Numbered from the stretch's first letter, positions 9,296 to 17,821 are shown. The stretch: DNA of 64,000 nt from JAICKN01 sp036489565 (GCA_036489565.1 DASXFN010000086.1:62001-126000), one strand, 5' to 3'. Notes: generated by a model from the letters alone, not told the origin. Numbers and translations: made by a program.

Positions 9296-9871
9296 TTAAA
9301 TCGCCAGAAAATTTGCAATGAGCTTTTTGCCCTCGGAGGTGAGCACGCTCTCCGGATGGAACTGCACGCCTTCGACAGGATATTTTTTATGCCGCAGGCC
9401 CATGATTGTTTTCGTTCCATCGCGTTCGGTGGTGTAAGCGCTGATTTCCAATTCTGACGGAAGACTTTCCTCTTCGACAATCAATGAGTGGTACCGCGTC
9501 GCGGTCATGGGTGAGGGCAAACCCTTGAAGATAGTCTTGCCATCGTGCTCAATTTCACTGGTTTTGCCATGCATCAAGTAGGGCGCGCGAATCACTTTTC
9601 CGCCGAACGCCGCGCCAATGCTCTGGTGTCCCAGGCATACGCCCAGCAGCGGTACCTTCCCCGCGAATCGGTGGAAGAGTTCAATGCTGATTCCCGCTTC
9701 CTGCGGCGTGCACGGCCCCGGCGACACCAAAATGCGTTCCGGATGCAACTCCTCGACCTCATCCGCGGTCACTTGATCGTTGCGGCGGACTTCAACCTTC
9801 GCGCCCAGTTCTCCCAGATATTGAACGAGGTTATAGGTGAAAGAGTCGTAATTATCGAGGACGAAAACCAT
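9296..9871 (-). CDS. trpG: Anthranilate/aminodeoxychorismate synthase component II
   Basis: 191-residue class I glutamine amidotransferase that supplies ammonia to TrpE (or to PabB). The first strand VFVLDNYDSFTYNLVQYL, the nucleophile motif GVCLGHQSIG and the C-terminal HPESVLT are intact, giving the Cys-His-Glu triad. Length is typical for a stand-alone subunit. It converges with the trpE-glycosyltransferase unit. Such a subunit is often shared between tryptophan and folate synthesis (TrpG/PabA); no pabB is seen in the window, so the double role is possible but not shown. Confidence 0.93.
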   Translation of the reverse strand: MVFVLDNYDSFTYNLVQYLGELGAKVEVRRNDQVTADEVEELHPERILVSPGPCTPQEAGISIELFHRFAGKVPLLGVCLGHQSIGAAFGGKVIRAPYLMHGKTSEIEHDGKTIFKGLPSPMTATRYHSLIVEEESLPSELEISAYTTERDGTKTIMGLRHKKYPVEGVQFHPESVLTSEGKKLIANFLAI

Positions 9872-9910
9872 AAAACTGATATCAGTTTATCAGGGGGCTT
9901 GCCATTAAAG

Positions 9911-10753
9911 TTATTGTGACCGACTCCAGTTCATCGCATCACTCGGCGTTTTCTCATTCTTACCCCATGTCCAGTACATGCCTAGGTAGACATAGTTCTC
10001 CGTTTGGCCAGCTACCGAGTGCCCATAAGACAACAGGAATTGTTCGCCGGGATGATGTTTGAAATGGTAATACCCACCGACGTCTATCAAGGTGGAGGCT
10101 TCTGTTTGCGCAGTTGCAAATCCTTCTTTGCCGTGGGCGAAGACTTCTGCACCCAGCTCAAGCCTCTCATTGATCTCCCGTTTTACGAGCCATCCAGTGT
10201 AGAGAAAGTTTCGATAATCAGTTTGGGGCATGACCTGATAGCCGCCACCACCGTCGAAAAGCCATTTCCCCTCATTTTTCTGCAGCCAGATTGGAAGCTT
10301 GTACCAGACCTTGCCGACACCAAGGCCACGATCAAAACTTCCTGTCGGCAATTCAAACATCGGGAAGCTGCCGATTTGCGGGATGTATTTAGACTCCTTG
10401 ATGAAAGCAACCTTTGCCCCCAGCTCCATGTCGGTCAAACCGAAGGCACTGGGTCCCGCTCCCGCAGGCAGATAAATAGGATTATTTGAAGGGTTGATGG
10501 ATCCCCAAGGCAATACAGCATGCAATTGCAGCCGCGGAAGAGCACCCCAATTGAACTCAAATGCCGGCCCAGATGAGTCCATCTCGATTGGAGTGCCGTC
10601 AGCGCTACCGAAAATGTAAAACTCGTAGTGTTTGTAATCGACCGGAACCGGATCGTCCGTCTGAAAGGGCGGCCCTTGGGCCCATAGAAGTGGGGCATGC
10701 GTCCCGAACAGAATGAACAAGGCCACAATCAACCCTATATGGGGACGATTCAT
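9911..10753 (-). CDS. Outer-membrane beta-barrel-like protein (MetA-pathway/transporter type)
   Basis: 280 residues with a cleavable signal peptide (LIVALFILFGTHAPLLWAQ). The mature part opens with PPFQTDDPVPVDYKHYEFYIF and alternates short amphipathic strands with turns. This pattern resembles the family called Phenol_MetA_deg, predicted outer-membrane channels found in degradation clusters. A ribosome site AGGAG precedes the ATG. There is no catabolic operon next to it, so the annotation is structural only: probably a beta-barrel in the outer membrane of unknown cargo. Confidence 0.7.
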   Translation of the reverse strand: MNRPHIGLIVALFILFGTHAPLLWAQGPPFQTDDPVPVDYKHYEFYIFGSADGTPIEMDSSGPAFEFNWGALPRLQLHAVLPWGSINPSNNPIYLPAGAGPSAFGLTDMELGAKVAFIKESKYIPQIGSFPMFELPTGSFDRGLGVGKVWYKLPIWLQKNEGKWLFDGGGGYQVMPQTDYRNFLYTGWLVKREINERLELGAEVFAHGKEGFATAQTEASTLIDVGGYYHFKHHPGEQFLLSYGHSVAGQTENYVYLGMYWTWGKNEKTPSDAMNWSRSQ

Positions 10754-10906
10754 CCGGTCTCCTGAGCTTATGAGCAGCCACTAAATTCAATACTTTCTAG
10801 AGGCACTCTTCCTTGTAACCGGGTGCCTTTTTATACGTGTTTGCGAATGGCTACTCTGTATATTTCGTTTTGCGATTTTCTAGAATCTTCCTTGATGCAA
10901 ATCAAA

Positions 10907-11332
10907 TCAGTCTGGCAGTTTGATGCTGCCGTCGGCTTCGACGGGAAAGAACGGGTTCCACGCAACCTCCCATAGAAACCCATCCGGGTCAGAAAAGTAG
11001 CCGGAGTAGCCTCCCCAGAAGACATCCTGCGCGGGCTTTAGAAGTTTGGCTCCAGCTTTTTGCGCGTCCTCAAGAACGGTGTTGACCTCCTCGCGCGTGC
11101 GGGCGCAGTAGGCAATAGTGAATCGGCGAAACCCGTCACCCTGCGCGGGAACAGTCGCATCTTTGGCAAGCTCATCCGATGGAAACAGGCCCAGCGCCAT
11201 TCCTCCCATCTGAAAAAACGCAATGTCATTGCTCTTTGCCATGGACCTGCGCCATCCGAGGCGCTCATAGAATTCCCGGCTGCGCTTGAGGTCGGATACC
11301 CCCAAGGTGACGATGTTCATGCGCTGTTCCAT
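10907..11332 (-). CDS. VOC (glyoxalase/bleomycin-resistance) family protein
   Basis: 141 residues forming one vicinal-oxygen-chelate domain. The N-terminal half reads NIVTLGVSDLKRSREFYERLGW. The C-terminal half ends in the DPDGFLWEVAWNP signature. Family members bind a metal through His/Glu or bind drugs as dimers; the exact ligand set is not clear here. The ATG at 11332 has GAGGAT upstream. An in-frame ATG four codons later would also fit. It stands alone. Confidence 0.85.
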   Translation of the reverse strand: MEQRMNIVTLGVSDLKRSREFYERLGWRRSMAKSNDIAFFQMGGMALGLFPSDELAKDATVPAQGDGFRRFTIAYCARTREEVNTVLEDAQKAGAKLLKPAQDVFWGGYSGYFSDPDGFLWEVAWNPFFPVEADGSIKLPD

Positions 11333-11520
11333 ATATCCTCACTGTGCGGCTGCAATCTCGATTAGGTTAAATCAGGCATCGTACTGGAAATCTGTTTTCC
11401 TCCACAAAAGCAGATTCCTCGCCGCGCCAGCGCCTCGGAATGACAAGACCTTCCGCAGAATTTTCAACCGGAGGCACTACTCGGAAATAGAACCGCTTGA
11501 CATGAAGCCGTCAAAAAGCC

Positions 11521-11877
11521 ATGCTTACATCGCCTTACAAGAGGCTTATGGCCGAAGCCAAGGAAGACAAAGAAAAACGCAATACCCGGCGCTTTGCCCT
11601 GCGGCTTCCGGTTGCCGTAAACCAAGCCAACAATGGAAGCGAAGCCGCCACCACTCGCGACGTAAGCGCTCGCGGGGTCTGTTTCTATTTGGACTCCTCC
11701 GTCGTCGCCGGTTCGCCAATTGAATTCACCCTGACCCTGCCGCCGGAAATAACCCTTACCGAAAGTATTCGGGTGCGTTGCAAAGGCAAGGTAGTGCGCG
11801 TGGAGGATGAGAGTTCGGACAAGAAAATCGCCGTCGCGGCGATCATTGACGAGTACGAATTCCTCTCCGAATCCTGA
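11521..11877 (+). CDS. PilZ-domain protein
   Basis: 118 residues, nearly all one PilZ domain. The two c-di-GMP-binding motifs are present: an Arg cluster RRFALR at residues 23-28 and DVSARG at 47-52 (pattern D-x-S-x-x-G). It probably senses cyclic di-GMP and acts on a partner protein. A second start, ATG at 11548 (MAEAKEDKEK), has AAGAGG just upstream, with a spacing of only 3 nt, and would leave the domain intact. The next gene encodes an AMIN-domain envelope protein, so a link to surface machinery is possible, though they need not be co-transcribed. Confidence 0.85.
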   Translation: MLTSPYKRLMAEAKEDKEKRNTRRFALRLPVAVNQANNGSEAATTRDVSARGVCFYLDSSVVAGSPIEFTLTLPPEITLTESIRVRCKGKVVRVEDESSDKKIAVAAIIDEYEFLSES

Positions 11878-11972
11878 TGCCGCAAACCCACACGAAAGTG
11901 CCGGTTCACTGTTTACCTTCTTCACTCGCGCCGCTGTAAGTGATATCGTTTTTACGTCATCTCCTCTCAGCA

Positions 11973-13373
11973 ATGAAGTTCTTCTCGCATTCGATTCATC
12001 GAAAAGTTCAGGTGGTGCTGTGCGGCCTCTTGTTCTGCGCTTATCTTCCCGCGAGCTTCGCCGCCAATCACACTGCCAACGTGCAATCTATCCGTCTGGT
12101 TCCGGATGAACATGGCGCAACGATTGAAATTAAGGCCGATCAGCCGATTACGCCGCAGATCACCCCGCTGGATTTACCCCATCGGCTAGTGATTGATTTG
12201 CCCTATGCCGTTACTTCGCATCAGGGGAAGCGTGTTGCCTCGCACGTCAAACAAATCACTGATATCCGTTTTGGCCAATACACGGTCAAGCCTCCGGTAG
12301 TGCGCATTGTCGTGGACCTTTCCGAGGCTATGACTTATCGCGTGGAAGCCGCAGGCAATCAGCTACTGGTACATCTTTTGAGTGCCGAACACGCGCCTCC
12401 TACCGTGCCTGCTTTAGCGCGCGAAGAACAGCCTGCCGCAGTGCCTGTGAGTTCGGCAACCTCGGGCGGGGTCATGATGGATGCGGCGCGCCTGGCGGCG
12501 GGTTCCGCAATTACCGCTGGCTCAGAGACCGCGATTCTGCACCTCGCGCGCGGCGGCGAGGTTAAGGTCTGCGCTGGCACTACGATCTCGGTGACTTCGT
12601 CGAAGAGTGGCGAGGAATTAATGCTTGGCGTGAGCACTGGCGCAATCGAAGGTCATTATTCGTTAGGCGCAGCGGCGGATTCCGTGGTAACGCCAGATTT
12701 TCGCCTCGTACTCGCCGGCCCTGGAGAATTCGATTACGCGATGAGCGTGAATGCGCATGGCGATACCTGCATTCGCACCATGAACGGAAATACTGCTCCG
12801 CTCACGGTTTCGGAGCTCATCGGTGATGGCAACTACCGCGTGCGGCCTGACGAGCAGGTGGTCTTTCACTCCGGCCAACTTGCGAACCGCGACGCAAATG
12901 TTCCTCTGACCTGCGGCTGCTCGGAGTCGCGGCCGGAAACGCTGCGCGCCTCGGAATCCAACCCGCAGCAAGTAACAGCCCCGGTCAATGATGCCGCGCT
13001 GCCCTCCGCAGTTCGCTTGGCCCCGCAGGGTTCCAGCGCATCGGGTTCAGTCGCGGGCGCGCCAGATTCGACGAATATTCCCGCCAGCGAGCCAACTACT
13101 TCCGCAGAAGCGGCAGTCCCGGCTCCGACGGGAGCAAACGACGTGCATGTGCAAGTAGAAGCGCCGCTGGTTTTTCAGGGGCGCGCCACCCCCGCGCCAC
13201 AAGCGGAAGCGGCTCCCGAGCGCGAAGTAGCGGCGTTGCCCGCGACCCCGCCTGCGACCCAGCCCGCAGCGCCTCCGAGTTTGCCCGCTACAGTGGCATT
13301 GCCACCCGCGAAAAAAGAACATCGAGGATTTTTCGGCGGCATTGGGCATTTCTTCAAGTCGATTTTCGGCTAA
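11973..13373 (+). CDS. AMIN-domain envelope protein with FecR-like middle and Pro/Ala-rich tail
   Basis: 466 residues from this ATG. A GTG 11 codons upstream is also possible, but the signal peptide (VQVVLCGLLFCAYLPASFA) fits better here. After the signal an AMIN domain runs to about residue 120 (NVQSIRLVPDEHGATIEI, PHRLVIDLP, VRIVVDLS), as in the N-termini of PilQ and AmiC, which bind peptidoglycan or localise machinery. A middle section (ETAILHLARGGEVKVCAG) resembles FecR-type beta repeats. The last third is low-complexity Pro/Ala followed by a basic-aromatic end (FFGGIGHFFKSIFG). Probably a periplasmic structural protein; partners are unknown. Confidence 0.75.
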   Translation: MKFFSHSIHRKVQVVLCGLLFCAYLPASFAANHTANVQSIRLVPDEHGATIEIKADQPITPQITPLDLPHRLVIDLPYAVTSHQGKRVASHVKQITDIRFGQYTVKPPVVRIVVDLSEAMTYRVEAAGNQLLVHLLSAEHAPPTVPALAREEQPAAVPVSSATSGGVMMDAARLAAGSAITAGSETAILHLARGGEVKVCAGTTISVTSSKSGEELMLGVSTGAIEGHYSLGAAADSVVTPDFRLVLAGPGEFDYAMSVNAHGDTCIRTMNGNTAPLTVSELIGDGNYRVRPDEQVVFHSGQLANRDANVPLTCGCSESRPETLRASESNPQQVTAPVNDAALPSAVRLAPQGSSASGSVAGAPDSTNIPASEPTTSAEAAVPAPTGANDVHVQVEAPLVFQGRATPAPQAEAAPEREVAALPATPPATQPAAPPSLPATVALPPAKKEHRGFFGGIGHFFKSIFG

Positions 13374-13544
13374 TCCTAAACTGGCAACTCCATTCCTTGC
13401 CCCAACCCCGGACCATTCCCGAACAGATTTCATCTCTTCGCCGCCCCGCTTAGAAATAGCAGGTATCCATTTTTCCATTGCAGGTGTCTAAATTTTGTCG
13501 GCTTACTTTTGCGCGGGAAGTTTGCGCCGGAAGAAGGACGCTCC

Positions 13545-14375
13545 ATGACTGTGACCCAGGAACCGCCGGTACTCCCCAGCCTATTCGCAGCGAGCATTCA
13601 CTCCTATCAAATGCGCCCGGCGAACTTTGCCGCTTCGTTTGGAATGGAAGCGCTCATCGTCGCAGCGATCATCGTTATCGCAATGCATCCGCCGACGGTC
13701 CACAAACCTGATTTGCCACCTACGTTTCAGGATGTCAGCGCCATCACCTGGCCGCTGACGATGCAGAAGCCGGGCGGCGACGGCGCAGGCGGCACACATG
13801 AAAAGCTCGCGGCCAGCACTGGTGTTCTGCCGCCCATGAACGTGAACGAACAACTCACGCCACCAGAAGTCGTCTTCAGCAACCCAAATCCTGTGTTGCC
13901 GATGCCGCCAAGTATTCTGGCAATTTCGACGGTCAAGCTTCCGGATCTCGGCGCGCTAGGCGATCCACACTCCAGTGCGGCGATACCTTCCAACGGCACG
14001 GGAGGACCGGGCGGAATTGGCAGCAACTGCTGCAACGGCGTGGGAGATTATAACGGCCCCGGATTCGGCGACGATCAAGGATACGTCTATCGCCCCGGCC
14101 GCAATGGTGTAACACAACCACGCGTTCTGTACGATCCCGATCCTGATTATTCGGAGGAGGCCCGGCGAGCGAAGTTCCAAGGCTCCGTAATTTTAGCAAT
14201 GATCGTGGGCGCGGACGGCAAGCCGAAAAACCTTCAAGTGCAACGGTCAGCAGGGATGGGACTCGATGAAAAAGCTATAGCGGCCGTAAACCAGTGGCGC
14301 TTCCAACCGGCGACTCTGGATGGACGTCCAGTCGCGGTGAGGATCAGTGTAGAGGTGAGCTTCCGGCTGTTCTGA
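13545..14375 (+). CDS. TonB-family energy transducer
   Basis: 276 residues from the ATG at 13545, which has AAGGAC upstream; a TTG at 13509 would add 12 residues. A membrane helix lies near residues 34-48 (EALIVAAIIVIAMHP), followed by a Pro/Gly-rich spacer and a C-terminal TonB domain (PDYSEEARRAKFQGSVILA, then INQWRF-like AVNQWRFQPATLDG). TonB proteins transmit proton-motive force to outer-membrane receptors, with ExbB and ExbD; neither is encoded here. Acidobacteria carry many such copies. A Cys pair and Gly-rich run (SNCCNGVGDYNGPGFG) in the spacer is unusual. Confidence 0.85.
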   Translation: MTVTQEPPVLPSLFAASIHSYQMRPANFAASFGMEALIVAAIIVIAMHPPTVHKPDLPPTFQDVSAITWPLTMQKPGGDGAGGTHEKLAASTGVLPPMNVNEQLTPPEVVFSNPNPVLPMPPSILAISTVKLPDLGALGDPHSSAAIPSNGTGGPGGIGSNCCNGVGDYNGPGFGDDQGYVYRPGRNGVTQPRVLYDPDPDYSEEARRAKFQGSVILAMIVGADGKPKNLQVQRSAGMGLDEKAIAAVNQWRFQPATLDGRPVAVRISVEVSFRLF

Positions 14376-14420
14376 ATTTATTCTCGTCTTCGTTTTTTGG
14401 AACTGAATAGAAAAAAACAC

Positions 14421-14448
14421 TTCCTATTGTGGGGACCTCCGTTATAAT
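14421..14448 (+). promoter_or_regulatory. Candidate promoter of the TIGR04255-like cassette
   Basis: A perfect TATAAT at 14443-14448 has a weak -35 (TTCCTA, 14421-14426) at 16 bp. The region is AT-rich compared with its surroundings. It lies 60 bp before the first gene of the three-gene cassette, whose end is marked by a terminator at 16460-16501, so the cassette looks like a self-contained transcription unit. Confidence 0.45.
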
Positions 14449-14508
14449 CACCAGTCCTTGAGGATACGTGTAGACTATTTAGTAGGGCCCTGAGATTAAG
14501 TAACAATC

Positions 14509-15273
14509 ATGGTCAAGCGAGACACGCCACTCCCGATTAAACTAAAGAACGACGCAATTGCAGAGGCTCTTTTAGAAATCCGGTTCGAAACTAAGACGAT
14601 TTCGGAACTATTCTTGGGCCGGGTCATGGATCGGCCAGAGTGGAAGAACTTTGTTCCGCGCCAGCTTCCTGGCTATGCAATCCCACCTCAGATTCGTCTT
14701 TTCGATCCCAACATGAGATATGTTCCCGTTATGGAGTTAGCGGGCCACGACGCTAAGTTTCTTGTCAGGATAGGCCCGCAGGTCATTTCGTGTCACAATC
14801 GCGCTCCATATTTTGGGTGGAGTAAATTTAAACTGGAGCTAGATAAGGTTGTTGAGACTTTATTCGGTACAACGCAAGATCTCAATGTTACGAGATTGGG
14901 TCTGCGGTACATGAATGCACTGCGTCCCAGCGTGCATAAGATCCGCTCGATAGCTGATTTGGACATCAATCTTGCAGTTTCCGGCGATGCGATTTTGGAT
15001 TCTGTGAATTTGAACTTCAAAGGCAAGCTTACATCTGATTCGTCCTGCACGGTGCGTATTGCAACAAAGGATTTGGTGGTAGGCAACCTAACGGGTGTGA
15101 TTCCCGAAGATATGACTGTTTATGTGGATGTCGATGTATTTACGAACGAGACTTTTGTAACTCGGGATCTTAAAGCTGTTAAAGATTGGATCGAGTTTGC
15201 TCATACTGAGGAAAAACACGAGTTTTTCCGACTTTTCAAGCAACAATCAATCGATGAAATGAGAGAAGTATGA
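14509..15273 (+). CDS. TIGR04255-like family protein
   Basis: 254 residues. The opening (LPIKLKNDAIAEALLEIRF) and a later strand (NVTRLGLRYMNAL) recall the sporadically distributed TIGR04255 family, whose function is not established. No catalytic motif, signal peptide or membrane helix is visible; the protein is probably cytosolic and mixed alpha/beta. It overlaps the next gene by 4 nt (ATGA), a strong sign of translational coupling. Codon use is more AT-rich than that of the neighbours (many TTT, GAT, AAG), consistent with recent acquisition. The family name is from memory of its N-terminal pattern and should be tested by profile search. Confidence 0.65.
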   Translation: MVKRDTPLPIKLKNDAIAEALLEIRFETKTISELFLGRVMDRPEWKNFVPRQLPGYAIPPQIRLFDPNMRYVPVMELAGHDAKFLVRIGPQVISCHNRAPYFGWSKFKLELDKVVETLFGTTQDLNVTRLGLRYMNALRPSVHKIRSIADLDINLAVSGDAILDSVNLNFKGKLTSDSSCTVRIATKDLVVGNLTGVIPEDMTVYVDVDVFTNETFVTRDLKAVKDWIEFAHTEEKHEFFRLFKQQSIDEMREV

Positions 15274-15812
15274 CAATTGAAACAACAGCAGATATGTTTG
15301 GCACGTTGCGTATTAGTCTCAAGCCAACGAGCGCTTTCAGTTTCGAGATGCCGTCTGTGGCTTATTCCGCGAATGAGCTGGATACCGTGCCCGTGCTTGA
15401 ATTGTTATCTGACCAACCTATTGCAGTTGTCAAAGCGCCGACACCAATTACTCCCAAATGGCTACCGACAATCCAACACAGAATTCTGAGTTCTGTTAAT
15501 CCACCTGATATTGAATATGTAAACGACGGAAGGTGGTTGACATCGGAAATCGCGACGCAAGCCCTGAATTTCTTTGCAGCTACTTCAGATTTGTTGCCAG
15601 GCGAACCCTACCTGTATACATCTATCGATGGCGATCTGGTTGCAGAATTCAAAGGAAAGCGCGGAACGTTGACCAATGTTGTTGGCAAAATATCAGTTTT
15701 GGCTTTTGCATCGGTCGATGGAAAAATTCATAATGCAAGCTTGAAAATTGCCGAGAGCGATGTCGATAAAGTCCGTGCGGGGCTGCGACAGTTAACGGAG
15801 CGACTGAGTTAA
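15270..15812 (+). CDS. Cassette protein 2, unknown function
   Basis: 180 residues, not recognised. The start ATG overlaps the stop of the preceding gene. No signal peptide or membrane segment is seen. A central helix (SEIATQALNFFAATSDLL) is followed by PGEPYLYTSIDGDLVAEFKG, strands, and a helical C-terminus ending in RQLTERLS. The composition is soluble and acidic, and is AT-rich like the first cassette gene. Its position between two tightly spaced genes says that the three act together; no reaction can be named. Confidence 0.6.
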   Translation: MTIETTADMFGTLRISLKPTSAFSFEMPSVAYSANELDTVPVLELLSDQPIAVVKAPTPITPKWLPTIQHRILSSVNPPDIEYVNDGRWLTSEIATQALNFFAATSDLLPGEPYLYTSIDGDLVAEFKGKRGTLTNVVGKISVLAFASVDGKIHNASLKIAESDVDKVRAGLRQLTERLS

Positions 15813-15818
15813 TAAGAA

Positions 15819-16382
15819 ATGGCACTCTGGAAGCCCGATAATATTGTGGGATCAGCAGAGCGCATCGGCCGTCGCTTCTTTGAAAGAAAACCCTTGGTGG
15901 GTGCGCGAGGACAGATTTCGCGACCACATAAGTACGATATATCGTATTTTCAAGACAGTCGCGGAAGTATTTCCTTTGATCGTTTAGGAGCCCAATCGGT
16001 TGACGGCAAGGTTTTGAAATACCTCAATCCGCTAGCGCGTGAAGCAGCTTCGAAATTAACTCCCAAAGCTACATTCATCGGTTGGGCCTACGCTACCGCG
16101 AAAGAATTACAGGAACCAAATGACGGCGGCGGTATAGTCATTGAGCCATCACCTATTGCAGAAGATGCGGCCCAAGGAATTAGAGAAAATGTATATCATG
16201 CGCACGCTGTGACTACTTTGCAAGATTATTGGCTGGCCTTGCATTTACGCCAGATATTTGAGCGTCATAATAAATTTCAAACCGCAGCAAATGCACCTCA
16301 CGTTGGACTATTGCGCCACATCCGCAACTTTGCAACACGTAAACTCAAGGGAAAATTTGGAAACAAAAACCGCAGCGGCTAG
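15819..16382 (+). CDS. Cassette protein 3, unknown function
   Basis: 187 residues, not recognised. It begins 6 nt after the previous stop. The first half is basic (GSAERIGRRFFERKPLVGARG). The middle contains YLNPLAREAASKLTPKATFIGWAYA. A His-containing helix follows (ENVYHAHAVTTLQDYWLALHLRQIF), and the last 25 residues are strongly basic (RNFATRKLKGKFGNKNRSG), which might contact nucleic acid. The HxH and scattered charged residues do not match a nuclease motif known to me. A Rho-independent terminator follows at 16460. Confidence 0.6.
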   Translation: MALWKPDNIVGSAERIGRRFFERKPLVGARGQISRPHKYDISYFQDSRGSISFDRLGAQSVDGKVLKYLNPLAREAASKLTPKATFIGWAYATAKELQEPNDGGGIVIEPSPIAEDAAQGIRENVYHAHAVTTLQDYWLALHLRQIFERHNKFQTAANAPHVGLLRHIRNFATRKLKGKFGNKNRSG

Positions 16383-16459
16383 AACCAAGACAGCCACATT
16401 CTTCCCAAACATCACCCAACCCGATTTCCAATGCCGATTAAGAACGGCACACCCCGCTG

Positions 16460-16501
16460 ATCAAACCGGCTCGGAATAATAGCGGACACCGGTTTGATTT
16501 T
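16460..16501 (+). terminator. Rho-independent terminator after the three-gene cassette
   Basis: ATCAAACCGG (16460-16469) pairs perfectly with CCGGTTTGAT (16489-16498), with a 19-nt loop, followed by a short T run. It closes the cassette transcript; the convergent YtxH gene ends at 16520. Confidence 0.6.
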
Positions 16502-16519
16502 GCGGATAAAGGGTTATAC

Positions 16520-16810
16520 CTAGCGGCGAATACCCTTCGTCAGAGGCGTGACGCGCTCGCGCAGATCGTCTGCCAGACCGCTACCGCGTTCCATAACATC
16601 CTCGGCGACATCTCGAACTTCATCTTTCCAGTCGTCAATCGTGGAACGTGCATCCTGGTATTTGCGCAGCAATTCCTTGCGCATCTTCTTACCCGCTTTG
16701 GGGGCAAATAAAAGCCCGACCAGGGCGCCCGCTCCCAATCCGATCAAAAGAAACGTAATAGCTGTTCCCGCGCCTCCGCCTTCCGAAGCTTCGTAGTTTC
16801 CAGAACGCAT
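16520..16810 (-). CDS. YtxH-domain small membrane protein
   Basis: 96 residues. There is one N-terminal membrane helix (AITFLLIGLGAGALVGLLFAP) directly followed by PKAGKKMRKEL, the typical YtxH signature. A charged helical tail follows (DDWKDEVRDVAEDVMERG). YtxH proteins are common, small and stress-associated in Bacillus and elsewhere; their molecular role is not known. The ATG has AAAGGA upstream. It is divergent from efp. Confidence 0.85.
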   Translation of the reverse strand: MRSGNYEASEGGGAGTAITFLLIGLGAGALVGLLFAPKAGKKMRKELLRKYQDARSTIDDWKDEVRDVAEDVMERGSGLADDLRERVTPLTKGIRR

Positions 16811-17055
16811 ATATTTGGTCCTTTCCCGTCGTATTCCTCAACTTGGATTCCGTTCAGCGCATTCTAGCTGTCTGGCCATGGGTCCACATCAAGCATTTTT
16901 GTCGGGGTCAAGAGGGCAGCGCACCCAATTCCCAAACTGGCCCAAGCCCGTGTAAAATAACCCTTTAGTTCCCGCATACGCGGAAAATGTGGCTCACCCG
17001 CCCTTCCGCTACTTTGCCTGCAACCGTATTCGAAACAAAGGAGATTGACCGAGCA

Positions 17056-17616
17056 ATGTCTATTCCCGCGACCCAGCTTCGCCCCGGCATGATCATCAAG
17101 CACAACAACGACCTGCACTCCGTGTTCAGCGTCGAGCATCGCACGCCGGGCAATCTTCGCGCCTTTATCCAGGCAAAACTCCGCAACCTGCGCACCGGAG
17201 CCATGTTCGAGCATCGTTTTCGCTCCCCTGATCCCATTGAAAAGATCACCGTGGACGAAGTGGACATGGAGTATTTGTACACCGATGGCGACGGTTACTA
17301 CTTTATGAACACCGAGAATTTTGAACAGACGCATTTGACGCGCGAAATTCTTGGCGACGCCGTGGATTACCTGATCTCCAATTTGCAGATCAAGGTGGAA
17401 TTTTTCGACGGGAAAGCCGTCGGCGTGGAACTTCCGCAAACGGTAATTCTCACGGTTCTCGAAACAGAGCCAGGGCTGAAGAGCGCTACGGCTTCCAGCG
17501 TCACGAAGCCCGCAAAAACGGAAACTGGCTTGATCGTGCAGGTGCCGCCATTCATCAACGAAGGCGAGAAAATCAAAGTGGACACTGCCGAAGGCGCGTA
17601 CCTGTCGAGAGCCTGA
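17056..17616 (+). CDS. efp: Translation elongation factor P
   Basis: 186 residues from ATG 17056; the frame is open upstream, but homologues begin at MSIPATQLRPGM. EF-P enters ribosomes stalled on consecutive prolines and promotes peptide bond formation. The KOW-like N-domain and two OB domains are complete, ending GEKIKVDTAEGAYLSRA. The tip of the loop that reaches the peptidyl-transferase centre reads RTPGNLRAF (residues 29-37). The position that is Lys34 in E. coli (PGKG) is Asn33 here, so neither lysyl modification by EpmA nor rhamnosylation of Arg at this place is possible. Acylphosphatase and apt follow downstream, beyond a repeat element. Confidence 0.95.
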   Translation: MSIPATQLRPGMIIKHNNDLHSVFSVEHRTPGNLRAFIQAKLRNLRTGAMFEHRFRSPDPIEKITVDEVDMEYLYTDGDGYYFMNTENFEQTHLTREILGDAVDYLISNLQIKVEFFDGKAVGVELPQTVILTVLETEPGLKSATASSVTKPAKTETGLIVQVPPFINEGEKIKVDTAEGAYLSRA

Positions 17617-17621
17617 TTTAC

Positions 17622-17802
17622 TTTGTCATCCTGAGCGAAATAAGATGAGTTGCGTAGGGAATCGTCCTATGAAATCGAAGGATCCCTAGCGTCAGAACGG
17701 TTGAGTTGTAACAAGCGATTGTTGAGCAGTGCTAGTATGCAGGGATTCTTCGGCTGCGAATCAGGTTGTGAGCGAACCTGATTACTCCGCTCAGAATGAC
17801 AA
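17622..17802. repeat. MITE-like palindromic intergenic element
   Basis: The ends are near-perfect inverted repeats: TTGTCATCCTGAGCG starting at 17623 against CCGCTCAGAATGACAA at 17787-17802. Nested inside is a second inverted pair, GAAGGATCCCT (17677-17687) and AGGGATTCTTC (17741-17751). The phrase GTCATCCTGAGCG...GAAGGATCC is, from memory, a very common dispersed repeat in soil acidobacterial genomes. The element fills almost all of the efp-acylphosphatase gap. No coding capacity is seen. Confidence 0.7.
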
Positions 17803-17821
17803 CCGTAGATATGACGCAATC

